From NCBI GenBank assembly GCA_934096315.1, contig CAKOLT010000011.1:1-28938 (forward strand): a stretch of DNA of 28,938 nt, read 5' to 3'. Below are positions 16,085-24,213 of this stretch, piece by piece; within the stretch, counting starts at the first letter, position 1; each line of letters starts with the position of its first letter. The translations under genes and the position numbers were made by a program. Source of the stretch: an uncultured Bacilli bacterium. Its GTDB lineage: Bacteria; Bacillota_I; Bacilli_A; RF39; UBA660. The notes beneath the pieces were generated by a model. The model searched no databases, had not been told where the DNA came from, and saw nothing but the letters and a program-made list of their open reading frames with translations.

Positions 16085-16142
16085 AAATTTATCTAAATTT
16101 ATCTAAAAATTATCCTTTGGGTAGTTGAATGGGTAGTTGAAT
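16085..16142. repeat. Two adjacent tandem duplications (10-mer and 12-mer)
   Basis: AAATTTATCT occurs twice in a row (16085-16104), and GGGTAGTTGAAT occurs twice in a row (16119-16142). They sit between repeat copy 1 and the NUDIX terminator. Possible recombination scar or protein-binding iterons; no function shown. Confidence 0.6.
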
Positions 16143-16144
16143 TT

Positions 16145-16190
16145 AAAAAGTCTAATAAGCAAGATTATGTACTTATTAGACTTTTTTTTA
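16145..16190. terminator. Strong terminator after the NUDIX gene
   Basis: AAAAAGTCTAATAAG (16145-16159), a 12-nt loop, and the exact complement (16172-16186). Flanking T runs favour both directions. It directly abuts the NUDIX stop codon at 16188-16190. Confidence 0.85.
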
Positions 16191-16634
16191 ATTAAGTTTA
16201 TACCCTAATTTTTCTAATTCCATTATAGCGATGGCAGATAATTCTTTTTTAGATAATTTATCAATATCAAGAAACTCTGCACCAAGTGAATCATCATTTA
16301 CTTCATCTACTTTTACTTCCTTCTTAATTTCATTATTGTAATTTGAAACTTTAAAGAAAATACCAGTATGGTGTACTTTCACTAAAATATCTTCTTTAAA
16401 TTGCCATTCAAAAGCAACGGAATCGGCATCAAATAATTGACAATCAACTACCTCTATACCAACTTCCTCCATTAGCTCTCTTTTCAAAGCATCTTCTGGT
16501 CTTTCACAAAACTCTATTGTTCCACCTGGTAAATCTAGTTTTCCATCATAAGGACCTCCAAATTTTTTAATAAGTAAAATTTTACCGTCTTGAATAACTA
16601 AACCATAAGCCCCTAATTGTTTAAATTCTTTCAT
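16188..16634 (-). CDS. NUDIX hydrolase
   Basis: 148 residues, ATG 16634 with GTGAGGAAAG upstream. The NUDIX box is complete: GGTIEFCE, RPEDALKRELMEEVGIE, fitting GX5EX7REUXEEXGU (metal-binding Glu residues in REL-EE). Such enzymes hydrolyse a nucleoside diphosphate linked to another group, releasing a phosphorylated product. The particular substrate (8-oxo-dGTP, ADP-ribose, sugar nucleotide) cannot be read from the sequence. It is cargo between the two 297-bp repeats, transcribed separately from the broken radical-SAM gene by the IR-flanked promoter at 16669-16710. The frame is intact, unlike its neighbour. Confidence 0.9.
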   Translation of the reverse strand: MKEFKQLGAYGLVIQDGKILLIKKFGGPYDGKLDLPGGTIEFCERPEDALKRELMEEVGIEVVDCQLFDADSVAFEWQFKEDILVKVHHTGIFFKVSNYNNEIKKEVKVDEVNDDSLGAEFLDIDKLSKKELSAIAIMELEKLGYKLN

Positions 16635-16668
16635 CTATCTTTCCTCACTTTCTTATTTTTATTTTTAA

Positions 16669-16710
16669 ACTAATATAATTATATCATATTTTTAACCTAA
16701 TTATATTAGT
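16669..16710 (-). promoter_or_regulatory. NUDIX promoter inside a 13-bp inverted repeat
   Basis: The plus-strand arms ACTAATATAATTA (16669-16681) and TAATTATATTAGT (16698-16710) are perfect complements with a 16-nt spacer. The minus-strand extended -10 TGATATAAT (16686-16678) overlaps the inner arm. No good -35 is seen. A dimeric repressor could bind here, or the stem could end transcription of the upstream radical-SAM gene (stop at 16716). Confidence 0.5.
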
Positions 16711-16715
16711 AAAAA

Positions 16716-17855
16716 CTACTTTTTCTTTCTTAAAACATATCCATCGGTTTCTTTATCGTTTTTATGATAACCTTCCCAGTCAAATTCTGTTATACTCTCA
16801 CCACAATAGTTGCAAAATGGAGTGGAATTGTTTAACTTTTTTATAGCATCCCAACCACTAGATATGTCTGATAATTCTATGTAATCATCTCTTGAAACAA
16901 CATAATTTGTACCATATCTTCTATTTAAAATTTCTATCAATAAAGGGTAATAACATTTTGCTATTTTTCCATCTCTCAAAAATCTGCAAAATCTTCCAAT
17001 ACATTCTTTACTTACTTTATCGCCATTGTTATTATTTTCTAATGTTAATCTAGTTTGAAATTTTTTTATTGGTTCAATCGGACTAAAGAAATCATCATTT
17101 ATCAAATACGTAATTTTATTAGCATTTAATATACTTAATATTTTGTCTATTTTTTTGCTTGTAGGTTCATATAAGGAAATAGATATTATTATGTCGTTAT
17201 CTACAAATGATTTAATTACTTTCTCATCTAGCTTATCTAACAATAAACCATTTGATACTACTACAATTTTAGTGTTTGGTAATATTCTCCTTGAAATATT
17301 TAATAATTCCGAAAAATTAGGATGTAATAGTGGTTCTCCTCCTAAAATTCTAAAGTAATAGACATTAAATTTTTGTGATATTAATTTTATATCACGTTCA
17401 TAATCAACCAAATCAACATAATTATTATCATAAATATTTGAAAAATGGGCACATCATTTACAATTTAAATTGCATTGATCAACAACATTTGTTTCTAAAT
17501 AATTTAAAAATGGTAATGATAAATCAATTGAATCTATATAACTTTTTAATTGTTCATAAGATTCCGAATCAAAATATAATACTCTTTCATCAACAATATT
17601 TATTTTCTTAAAACCAATATTTCTTAAATATTCAATTGTATCACCCATAATAATTGGCTTTTTTGTTATAAATATATTGTCAGTTTCAGGATTTAAATAT
17701 TTCTCATTTAAAAAGATAAGAGGAATATCTCTATATAGTTTCTGTGATATATCTGATTTATTTCCCAATTTAAGTGATAATGCTAAAATAAAAATGTAGG
17801 TTTTTCTACAAAAATATTTTAGCAAAAACCTACAAAAAAATCTTGACATTATCAC
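16716..17855 (-). pseudogene. Radical SAM protein, interrupted by TGA in the Fe-S motif
   Basis: One 380-codon minus-strand frame. Radical-SAM cluster motif: DQCNLNCK, stop TGA (17456-17454), CAHFS. Relatives have CNLNCKGC.HFS, so TGA replaces a Gly codon (GGA to TGA is one change). The rest is intact: FRILGGEPLLHPNF (Gly-Gly-Glu motif), TKIVVVSNGLLL. At the C-terminus, Cys in ECIGRFCRF, AKCYYP and PFCNYCGES suggests an auxiliary cluster. An N-terminal domain (about 40-125) precedes the core. The first ~30 residues are encoded by a palindromic element (17772-17857), and no Shine-Dalgarno site is present, so the real 5' end was probably lost too. Likely a dead gene related to cell-surface-glycan or peptide-modifying radical SAM enzymes; substrate unknown. 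Confidence 0.8.
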
Positions 17856-17857
17856 TT
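17772..17857. repeat. 86-bp palindromic element with nested and alternative stems
   Basis: Outer arms AAGTGATAATG (17772-17782) and CATTATCACTT (17847-17857) are exact complements. Inside are two mutually exclusive arrangements. One is GCTAAAATA/TATTTTAGC (17782-17790, 17815-17823) with inner TGTAG/CTACA. The other is TGTAGGTTTTT/AAAAACCTACA (17795-17805, 17824-17834). The right arm ends where repeat copy 2 begins. It may be a MITE-like insertion or a folded regulatory RNA. Confidence 0.7.
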
Positions 17858-18153
17858 TTCTAATTTGTCAGTCGTGACTGACAAATTTGGTTGAGTGACG
17901 GTATGACAGTTTTTTAGGTAAGACATCTATACTATTTCGTGCAATTTTACTTTTAAAAAATTCTTTCATGGTTTAGGTTGAGTACCTCTATTATTATATT
18001 TTGCAGTTTATTATTCTTAACATCAATAAAATACATAAATACTATTCTTTTAAGGTTGGTTCGACCATATTCCACTAATGATAGTATTAATTTTATTCTT
18101 TTTTATATAATTTATGATATAAAAAAAATGAGAGCTTTCGCTCTCTCAGGGGG
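17857..18153 (+). repeat. 297-bp direct repeat, copy 2
   Basis: Same orientation as 15706-16002; starts and ends at the same bases. I see two differences: A for C just after the left palindrome, making it a perfect TTGTCAGTC-gt-GACTGACAA, and T for C in the right hairpin loop. Copy-to-copy distance is 2,151 bp; recombination between them would delete the NUDIX/radical-SAM cargo. Confidence 0.85.
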
Positions 18154-18164
18154 TTTTGGTTGAA

Positions 18165-18211
18165 ACACTCCTACAAAAGGTCGTAGAGAGTGTGTCATAA
18201 TCTCTTATGAC
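18165..18211. repeat. Two tandem hairpins beyond repeat copy 2
   Basis: ACACTCCTAC pairs with GTAG-a-GAGTGT (18165-18193). Directly after it, GTCATAA-tctc-TTATGAC (18194-18211) forms a second stem. Neither has a T-tract. From 18212 to 18325 the sequence is AT-rich with repeated GTAAA/TTTAC words (18248-18304) and an 8-bp inverted repeat ACTTTACA/TGTAAAGT, possibly the end of the recG-like transcript; no gene is seen. Confidence 0.55.
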
Positions 18212-18325
18212 AATATAATCATAATACATAATTAGATATTTTGCAAGTGATTTTCGTAAACTTTACATATTTTTTTAAAAAGTGTAAAGTAACTTTTTGT
18301 AAAGTGTCTAATACCTAAATAATTT

Positions 18326-20278
18326 TTACAATATACTATTCTTAACTCCTAGTTTCAAAAATAAATCTTTTATATACTTATCATCACCATAAATTTCATC
18401 ATAATTAGCACATATATCTTCTTTTACCCGAGAGAAAATATTATAATCTTTAGTTAAACTAAACAAGCTAAAATCCATCTCTCTACTCCCTTTAACATCT
18501 ATTAAACATTTATCATACCTATAATTAAATTCATAATTACTAATACTTAGACTATCAGGAATCCTTTCTAAATATTTCAAGCCGGTACTTTCTTCTTTCG
18601 ATACAAGAAGTATATTACTATTTACTACTTTTCGTATATAATCAAGGGAAGATAAGCTAAATAAATTAGCATCAAAAACCACTACTAAATCAACATCATC
18701 AGTATCAAGCATATTAGAAATATCAAATGATGACACAAGGATACAGGAATCACTCTTATTAAATTCATTTACTGTCCTTATAAATTCCTCGTTATCCAGA
18801 AATTCAAATACCTCTAGAATTTTTACTTCATCACTAAAATTCTTACATAAATTATCAAATAGTTTAAAAGAATCATCATAATCTTTCATTCTGTATCTAA
18901 GCATAGGGAAAATAACGTAAATCTTTTTAGATAGATTAATAACATTCTGAATTTCTTCAGAAATAACGTTAATATCTTTCTCTAGGCAAGTCTTTGAAAC
19001 TTTATTATAAGTATTATCTAACAAATACGAAATACTAATGTCACCATAAAGATTAACTCCGTAATTAAAAGGAATACTTAGTTTACTTACAATTAAGATA
19101 TCAGGAATTGATTCAACAGTCTTAATTACATCAAATCTACTATCTAGATCTGTAACTAAAAGACCTAAATTATTAGATGAAATATCCCCAGAAATATATT
19201 TACTATTACAAAATAATAAATCTATTTTATGAAATTTATAATCACTTAGAATCTTTTCTCTAACATCATCACTAGTACTATTAGAAACAAAGGAAATATT
19301 CATGTTATAACCTTTGAATAATTTTGAAAAATACATGAAACTTTTTTCTAATGTACAGTCATCAGAAGAGGTAACTACTGCACTGCAGCCGGACAAGAAA
19401 TTACAGTATAGGCCTGCTACAACAGCATCACTTATAAAGGAAGAATTTTCAAGAAGTCTATATGTTCTTTTATTATTTGAGATATCATCACATACTTCTT
19501 TAATAATTCTTTTGCCTTCCTCAGTAACATTTATAAACTTATCATTAATAAAATTAGAAAAGTCTTCAGAAATAGCATTTCTCTTAATATTATAAGCACT
19601 ATCATTAATTAACTTATTTAAATAATTAACTTTCATTAGATAAATAAAAGCTTCTTCATATTTTATTCTCTGTCTGGATCTTTTAAGTAAAACAACGTCT
19701 GTAGGACTATGTAGTTCGTTTAAAGACCTATTTTTATCTAAAAAATTATACTTATTTATAATAACATCTGGTAAAAAATTATCTTGGGCATAATCTAAAG
19801 AAATAGCGGACATTACATATCTATTAAATAGTTTTTCAGAGATAAACTCTGGTAAAAAATAAATAGGCTCTATTCTAGGACTTGGAGGAAGACCCTTAAA
19901 AAGAATTTCGTTTGCAATAATGGTATTCTTACTCCGGTCATAAATACCAATAACCGTAACAAGTTGTCCATAACTAAGTTCCTTATATAACTTAGGTTTA
20001 TTATAAACGGCAATATTTAAAATAACTTTTCCTGTATTAATTCTAAATATAATCTTCTTCATTTCATCTGATATATAAATATTAGTAGGTTGTCCCTCTA
20101 AAACACCATCTATAACAACCTTATCACGACTACTTAAATTTTGTACATCACTTCTTTTTAGAATCTCATATCTAAATGGATAATGCCTAATTAACTCTTC
20201 AGCACTATAAATATTAATACTATTTAACATTGAAACAGTTTTAGTACCTATTCCAGGTACAACTTCAAGTTCTCTCAT
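18326..20278 (-). CDS. RecG-like protein with degenerate helicase motifs (pseudo-helicase)
   Basis: 650 residues, ATG 20278 with GGAGG nine bases upstream; full RecG length. The N-terminus is RecG: helix-hairpin-helix VPGIGTKTVSMLNSINIYSA, HYPFRYE, an OB/wedge domain (50-125) and LKRSRQRIKYEEAFIYLMKV (198-217). The ATPase part aligns by order and spacing but has lost its catalytic residues. RLLQGDVGSGKT has become RLLENSSFISDA (274-285). DEQHRFGV has become DLDSRFDV (377-384). TATPIPR has become SKLSIPF (398-404). QLRGRVGRG has become DYIRKVVNSN (546-555). Surrounding non-catalytic features (LGLLVTDLD, LYGDISIS) remain. The frame is uninterrupted, so it is selected as a protein, not decaying DNA. 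A structural DNA-junction-binding role is my inference. Extended -10 TGATATAAT lies upstream. Confidence 0.82.
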   Translation of the reverse strand: MRELEVVPGIGTKTVSMLNSINIYSAEELIRHYPFRYEILKRSDVQNLSSRDKVVIDGVLEGQPTNIYISDEMKKIIFRINTGKVILNIAVYNKPKLYKELSYGQLVTVIGIYDRSKNTIIANEILFKGLPPSPRIEPIYFLPEFISEKLFNRYVMSAISLDYAQDNFLPDVIINKYNFLDKNRSLNELHSPTDVVLLKRSRQRIKYEEAFIYLMKVNYLNKLINDSAYNIKRNAISEDFSNFINDKFINVTEEGKRIIKEVCDDISNNKRTYRLLENSSFISDAVVAGLYCNFLSGCSAVVTSSDDCTLEKSFMYFSKLFKGYNMNISFVSNSTSDDVREKILSDYKFHKIDLLFCNSKYISGDISSNNLGLLVTDLDSRFDVIKTVESIPDILIVSKLSIPFNYGVNLYGDISISYLLDNTYNKVSKTCLEKDINVISEEIQNVINLSKKIYVIFPMLRYRMKDYDDSFKLFDNLCKNFSDEVKILEVFEFLDNEEFIRTVNEFNKSDSCILVSSFDISNMLDTDDVDLVVVFDANLFSLSSLDYIRKVVNSNILLVSKEESTGLKYLERIPDSLSISNYEFNYRYDKCLIDVKGSREMDFSLFSLTKDYNIFSRVKEDICANYDEIYGDDKYIKDLFLKLGVKNSIL

Positions 20279-20345
20279 ACTGCTACCTCCTACTTAAGTA
20301 AATTATATCATAAAATCATGATAAATAATAAAAGTTAGCCTATAG

Positions 20346-20371
20346 TTAAAAATAGCATTATTCATGCTATT
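20346..20371 (-). terminator. yqeY terminator
   Basis: On the minus strand AATAGCAT (20371-20364) pairs with ATGCTATT (20358-20351), followed by TTTAAC. It starts within the yqeY stop codon. The short gap to the recG-like gene (20279-20369) contains its extended -10 promoter as well. Confidence 0.65.
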
Positions 20372-20816
20372 AATTTAACTTACTTTTAATGATGTTACTA
20401 ACCGTAGCCATATCGAATCTTCCTCTAACCTTAGGAGTCACTTCCTTCATAACTACTTTCATTTCTTTAATTGAAGTAGCCTTGGTAGAAATAATTGCTT
20501 CATCAATAATACTTATTACCTCTTCTTCTGAAAGTTCTTTTGGCATATACTCTTTTAATACTTTAATTTCTTCTTCATAACTTTTAATTAAATCATCTCT
20601 AGAAGCTTTTTTGAATTCGGAAATACTATCATTACGCATTTTTATTTGTTTACTTATAATATTAATAACTTCGTCATCCTCTAGAGTTTCTTTCTTACTA
20701 TTTATTAATTCAAGTTGTATACTAGATTTAACCATTCTAACAACGTTTAATCTTAAAGTATCTTTGTTTTTCATATAAGTCTTAATATCTTCATTTATTT
20801 TATCTATAAGTTTCAT
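20370..20816 (-). CDS. yqeY: GatB/YqeY-domain protein
   Basis: 148 residues. Hallmarks: KINEDIKTYMKNKDTLRLNV, then RMVKSSIQ, a central acidic helix region, KEYMPKELSEEE and the C-terminal VTPKVRGRFDMATVSNIIK. This tail domain is shared with GatB and is thought to contact tRNA; YqeY itself has no firmly known reaction. ATG 20816 has GGGAGG five to six bases upstream. It begins nine bases after the rpsU stop, the same rpsU-yqeY pairing found in Bacillus, so it is co-transcribed with ribosomal protein S21 from 21052-21080. Length matches the family. Confidence 0.9.
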   Translation of the reverse strand: MKLIDKINEDIKTYMKNKDTLRLNVVRMVKSSIQLELINSKKETLEDDEVINIISKQIKMRNDSISEFKKASRDDLIKSYEEEIKVLKEYMPKELSEEEVISIIDEAIISTKATSIKEMKVVMKEVTPKVRGRFDMATVSNIIKSKLN

Positions 20817-20825
20817 AATACCTCC

Positions 20826-21020
20826 CTAATAACCTTTTTTACGGCTATTTCTTCTTGAGTTAATAGTATTTTGTTTCTTCTCTTCACGGATTCTAACTCC
20901 CTTTTTCTTATAACCGTTTGCTCTCTCTCTTGCTTTGGAAAGGATACCATTTTTCGCTACTTGGGCATTAAACATTTTAATACCATAATCAACATTATTA
21001 TTCTTAACAGATACTGCCAT
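20826..21020 (-). CDS. rpsU: 30S ribosomal protein S21
   Basis: 64 residues, basic. AVSVKNNNVDYGIKMFNAQV, followed by AKNGILSKARERANGYKKKG and a Lys/Arg/Asn-rich tail, is the S21 pattern (bS21, near the anti-Shine-Dalgarno helix of 16S rRNA). The start is ATG 21020 with AGGGAGG upstream. The longer in-frame start at 21080 would fall in the promoter -35 and is rejected. First gene of rpsU-yqeY. Confidence 0.9.
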   Translation of the reverse strand: MAVSVKNNNVDYGIKMFNAQVAKNGILSKARERANGYKKKGVRIREEKKQNTINSRRNSRKKGY

Positions 21021-21051
21021 TACTACTACCTCCCTTCCGTTTACCCATAGT

Positions 21052-21080
21052 ATTATAACATTATAATCGCTAATAATCAA
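21052..21080 (-). promoter_or_regulatory. rpsU-yqeY promoter
   Basis: TTGATT (21080-21075), 17 bp, TATAAT (21057-21052), with extended -10 TGT. The transcript starts about 25 bases before the AGGGAGG site. Confidence 0.8.
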
Positions 21081-21090
21081 TATTTTCTAA

Positions 21091-21125
21091 GAAAAAAGAT
21101 AGAAAAATTAAACTTTTTCTATCTT
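21091..21125 (-). terminator. ileS terminator
   Basis: On the minus strand AAGATAGAAAAA (21125-21114) pairs with TTTTTCTATCTT (21107-21096), then TTTTC. The upstream arm encodes the last residues of IleRS. Confidence 0.85.
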
Positions 21126-24100
21126 AATCTTTACATCGTAACCATTAATGTTACATATTTCACCATCATTTTTTTCACTTGTGAATTTAGTTGCAAGAAC
21201 TTCTGACATAATAAATTCCTTAAAACCGGAAATGCTATCTTCATATGTTTTATCAGATTCATAACAAATGTTAATTCTATCTACTATATCAAGCCCAATA
21301 TTTTTTCTCATTTGCTGAATTTTTGATATGGTCTCTCTGGCAAGTCCCTCATTAATTAATTCTTCATTAAGGGTAGTATCTAGTACAATAAATAAATTAT
21401 TTGATACCTCGGCTTGATAGCCTTCTTTAGAAATAATTCTTTCAAGTACCATATCTTTATCAACATGGTAACTAGTTCCATTTAGTGTAATAGATAATTT
21501 ACCTTCATTAAGTTTTTTAACATCTTCTTCACTTATATTTTCTAAGTATTTAGAGAATGAATTAACATTAGCTCCCATTAGTTTACCTATTTCTTTAAAA
21601 TTAGGTTTATAACTAATATTCATATAATTACTAATATTATCATCATATACTATTTCTTTAACGTTAAGTTCTTCGAGAATTAAGCTATCAATATCATGAA
21701 TAATATTATAGTTTCTTTTATCAATAATTACTCTACTAATTGGTTGTCTTATCTTAATTTTGGCAGTTTCTCTGACATTACGTCCTAAACTAATTAGATC
21801 TCTAACTAAATCCATTTTTCTTTCTAGAGCATCATCTATTTTGTCAGGTTCTGCTTTAGGGAAACTACTTAAGTGGACACTTTCTTCTCTTGTTAAGTTA
21901 GTATATATTTCTTCTGCTAAATAGCTACTGATTGGAGCTATAAGTTTAGAAATTCCCACTAAGACTTCATAAGTAGTTATGTATACACTCTTTTTTGAAT
22001 TATTCATATCACTCATCCAGAATCTATCTCTGTTTCTTCTTATATACCAATTGGATAAGTCGTCACTGACAAACTCTGTAATAAATCTTACAACTTTGTT
22101 TAAATCATATTCTTCATAAGACATGGTTACATTTTGGATAAGTCTATTATATTTAGATAAAAGCCATTTATCTATTTCTTCTCTATCCTTATAAGGGATC
22201 ATGCAAGAGCTTATATCTTCTATATTATCAGCATTTGCATATATAGCAAAGAAATTATAACTGTTTTTTAATGGATTAAAGAATTTTGAATGTACCTCTT
22301 GGAGACCTTTAATATCAAACTTTAGAGGGGTCCATACTGATGAAGCGTATAGCATATACCACTTAAGGGGATCTGCACCATATTCTTCCATAGTTTTAAC
22401 AGGATCTATGATATTACCTGTACTTTTACTCATTTTTTTACCATGACTATCAAGCATCATATCGTTAACTACAACATTTTTAAAACTGCTTTCACCACTT
22501 ATAATTGTGGATATTACGAGAAGAACATAAAACCATCCTCTTGTTTGATCTATACCTTCTGCTATAAAATCAGCAGGAAATTGTTTTTCGAATAGTTCTT
22601 TGTTTTCGAATGGATAATGGAATTGAGCATATGGCATAACTCCAGAATCAAACCAAACATCCATAACATCAGGGACTCTATCCATGGTGCCTCCACAGTC
22701 AGGACATTTAAGGTGAATGTTATCAACATATGGTCTATGGAGTTCTAGTTTATTAATATCAATATGTGTAGTGGCTTTTTCTTTTAATTCAGAAATACTA
22801 CCTACTGTTGTGAACTTACCGCATTTACAAGTCCATATAGGAAGTGGACAGCCCCAAAATCTATTTCTTGAAATACCCCAATCTACCATATTAGAAAGCC
22901 AGTTACCAAACCTTTTTTCCCCAATATAATCGGGATGCCAGCTAATCTTTTTATTAGCATTAATTATCTCTTCCTTGCATTTAGTAGTCTCTATATACCA
23001 AGCTGGTTTAGCATAATATATTAAAGGCTTTTTACATCTCCAGCAGTGTGGATAGTCATGGGTAATTTTGATCTTTTTAAATAATTTATCATTTTCTTTT
23101 AAATATTTGATAATATCTATTTCTAACTCTTTATCAGTAACGTTTCTACCTTTAAATGGAGATATTTCATAACATCCATCTTTACCTACTGATCTAGAGA
23201 AGCCCATTTGATTTATTCTACAAACTCTATTGTCGTCTTCTCCGTAACATGGGGCAACGTGGACAATTCCTGTTCCATCTACATCAGTAACGTAGGAGTC
23301 TGCGATAACTTCAAAACATTTTCCTTCAATCTTGGCAAATGGCATTAGTTGCTCGTAAGGAGTGCCTACTAAATCTTTACCTTTATATGTTTCAATAATT
23401 GTGTAATCGTCTCCTAAAACTTTATCTGCAAGAGACTTACATACTATAAATTTATATTCTTTTGAACTAGCTAATATATAGTCATAATCTGGATTAACGC
23501 ATAAACATACATTGTCCATAAGAGTCCAAGGGGTGGTAGTCCATACTAAGAAATAGGCGTCTTTATTCTTTAATTTGAAAGGTACAATTACTGTATTTAC
23601 TGAATCCTCCTGATAACCTTGTGATACTTCGTTTTGGGATAATTCTGTACCACATCTAGGACAATATGGAAGAACTTTACTACCGTGGTATAATAGTCCT
23701 TTTTTATTCATCTCATTAAGAATCCACCATTCAGATTCTATATAATCATTACTGCATGTAATATATGGATGGTTAGTATCTATAAACTGTCCCTGCATTT
23801 CAGTTACTTTTTTAACCTCATCTATATTGCTGTCTGTTTCTTTTTTGCATTCTTCACAAAATTTTTCAATACCAAAGGCTTCTATATCTGCTTTTGTTTT
23901 AAATGATAGGTTCTTTTCAACATTAACTTCAATTGGAAGTCCATGAGTATCTAATCCAATTTTACGAAGAACTCTATATCCATTCATGGTTTTATACTTA
24001 CAAAATGAATCTTTTATTGTTTTTGCAAATACATGATGAATACCTGGTTTTGCATTAGCATATATTGGACCATCATAAAAGACAAAATCTTGTCCATCTT

Positions 24101-24206
24101 TTCTACTATCTATGCATTTTTGTAAAATATCCATTTCTTTCCATTTTTCAAGAATTTTCTTCTCTACCAAACTTGTCTTTTCTTTACTTAACTCTTTAAA
24201 TTTCAT
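21108..24206 (-). CDS. ileS: Isoleucyl-tRNA synthetase (type 2-like)
   Basis: 1032 residues, ATG 24206 with AAGGAGG upstream. It charges tRNA-Ile and edits valine. The class I HIGH site appears as PGIHH in GPIYANAKPGIHHVF; KMSKS is intact in HGKKMSKSTGN. A CP1 editing domain (TTTPWTLMDNVCLCVN; GTGIVHVAPCYGEDD), two CxxC zinc pairs (CPRCG at about 187-191; CWRCK) and another (CPDCGG) are visible. RKIGLDTHGLPIEVNVEK and the length indicate the eukaryote-like IleRS2 group, which as a family is less sensitive to mupirocin (known; not testable here). It has a T-box leader and its own terminator, a single-gene unit. Confidence 0.95.
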   Translation of the reverse strand: MKFKELSKEKTSLVEKKILEKWKEMDILQKCIDSRKDGQDFVFYDGPIYANAKPGIHHVFAKTIKDSFCKYKTMNGYRVLRKIGLDTHGLPIEVNVEKNLSFKTKADIEAFGIEKFCEECKKETDSNIDEVKKVTEMQGQFIDTNHPYITCSNDYIESEWWILNEMNKKGLLYHGSKVLPYCPRCGTELSQNEVSQGYQEDSVNTVIVPFKLKNKDAYFLVWTTTPWTLMDNVCLCVNPDYDYILASSKEYKFIVCKSLADKVLGDDYTIIETYKGKDLVGTPYEQLMPFAKIEGKCFEVIADSYVTDVDGTGIVHVAPCYGEDDNRVCRINQMGFSRSVGKDGCYEISPFKGRNVTDKELEIDIIKYLKENDKLFKKIKITHDYPHCWRCKKPLIYYAKPAWYIETTKCKEEIINANKKISWHPDYIGEKRFGNWLSNMVDWGISRNRFWGCPLPIWTCKCGKFTTVGSISELKEKATTHIDINKLELHRPYVDNIHLKCPDCGGTMDRVPDVMDVWFDSGVMPYAQFHYPFENKELFEKQFPADFIAEGIDQTRGWFYVLLVISTIISGESSFKNVVVNDMMLDSHGKKMSKSTGNIIDPVKTMEEYGADPLKWYMLYASSVWTPLKFDIKGLQEVHSKFFNPLKNSYNFFAIYANADNIEDISSCMIPYKDREEIDKWLLSKYNRLIQNVTMSYEEYDLNKVVRFITEFVSDDLSNWYIRRNRDRFWMSDMNNSKKSVYITTYEVLVGISKLIAPISSYLAEEIYTNLTREESVHLSSFPKAEPDKIDDALERKMDLVRDLISLGRNVRETAKIKIRQPISRVIIDKRNYNIIHDIDSLILEELNVKEIVYDDNISNYMNISYKPNFKEIGKLMGANVNSFSKYLENISEEDVKKLNEGKLSITLNGTSYHVDKDMVLERIISKEGYQAEVSNNLFIVLDTTLNEELINEGLARETISKIQQMRKNIGLDIVDRINICYESDKTYEDSISGFKEFIMSEVLATKFTSEKNDGEICNINGYDVKIKIEKV

Positions 24207-24213
24207 AATTCCT

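Noticed and set aside
16716..17855. UGA as Trp (genetic code 4) to explain the in-frame TGA
   Set aside because: All long genes use TGG for Trp with no in-frame TGA, and jetD appears to end at TGA. Relatives of the motif have Gly, not Trp, at that position.
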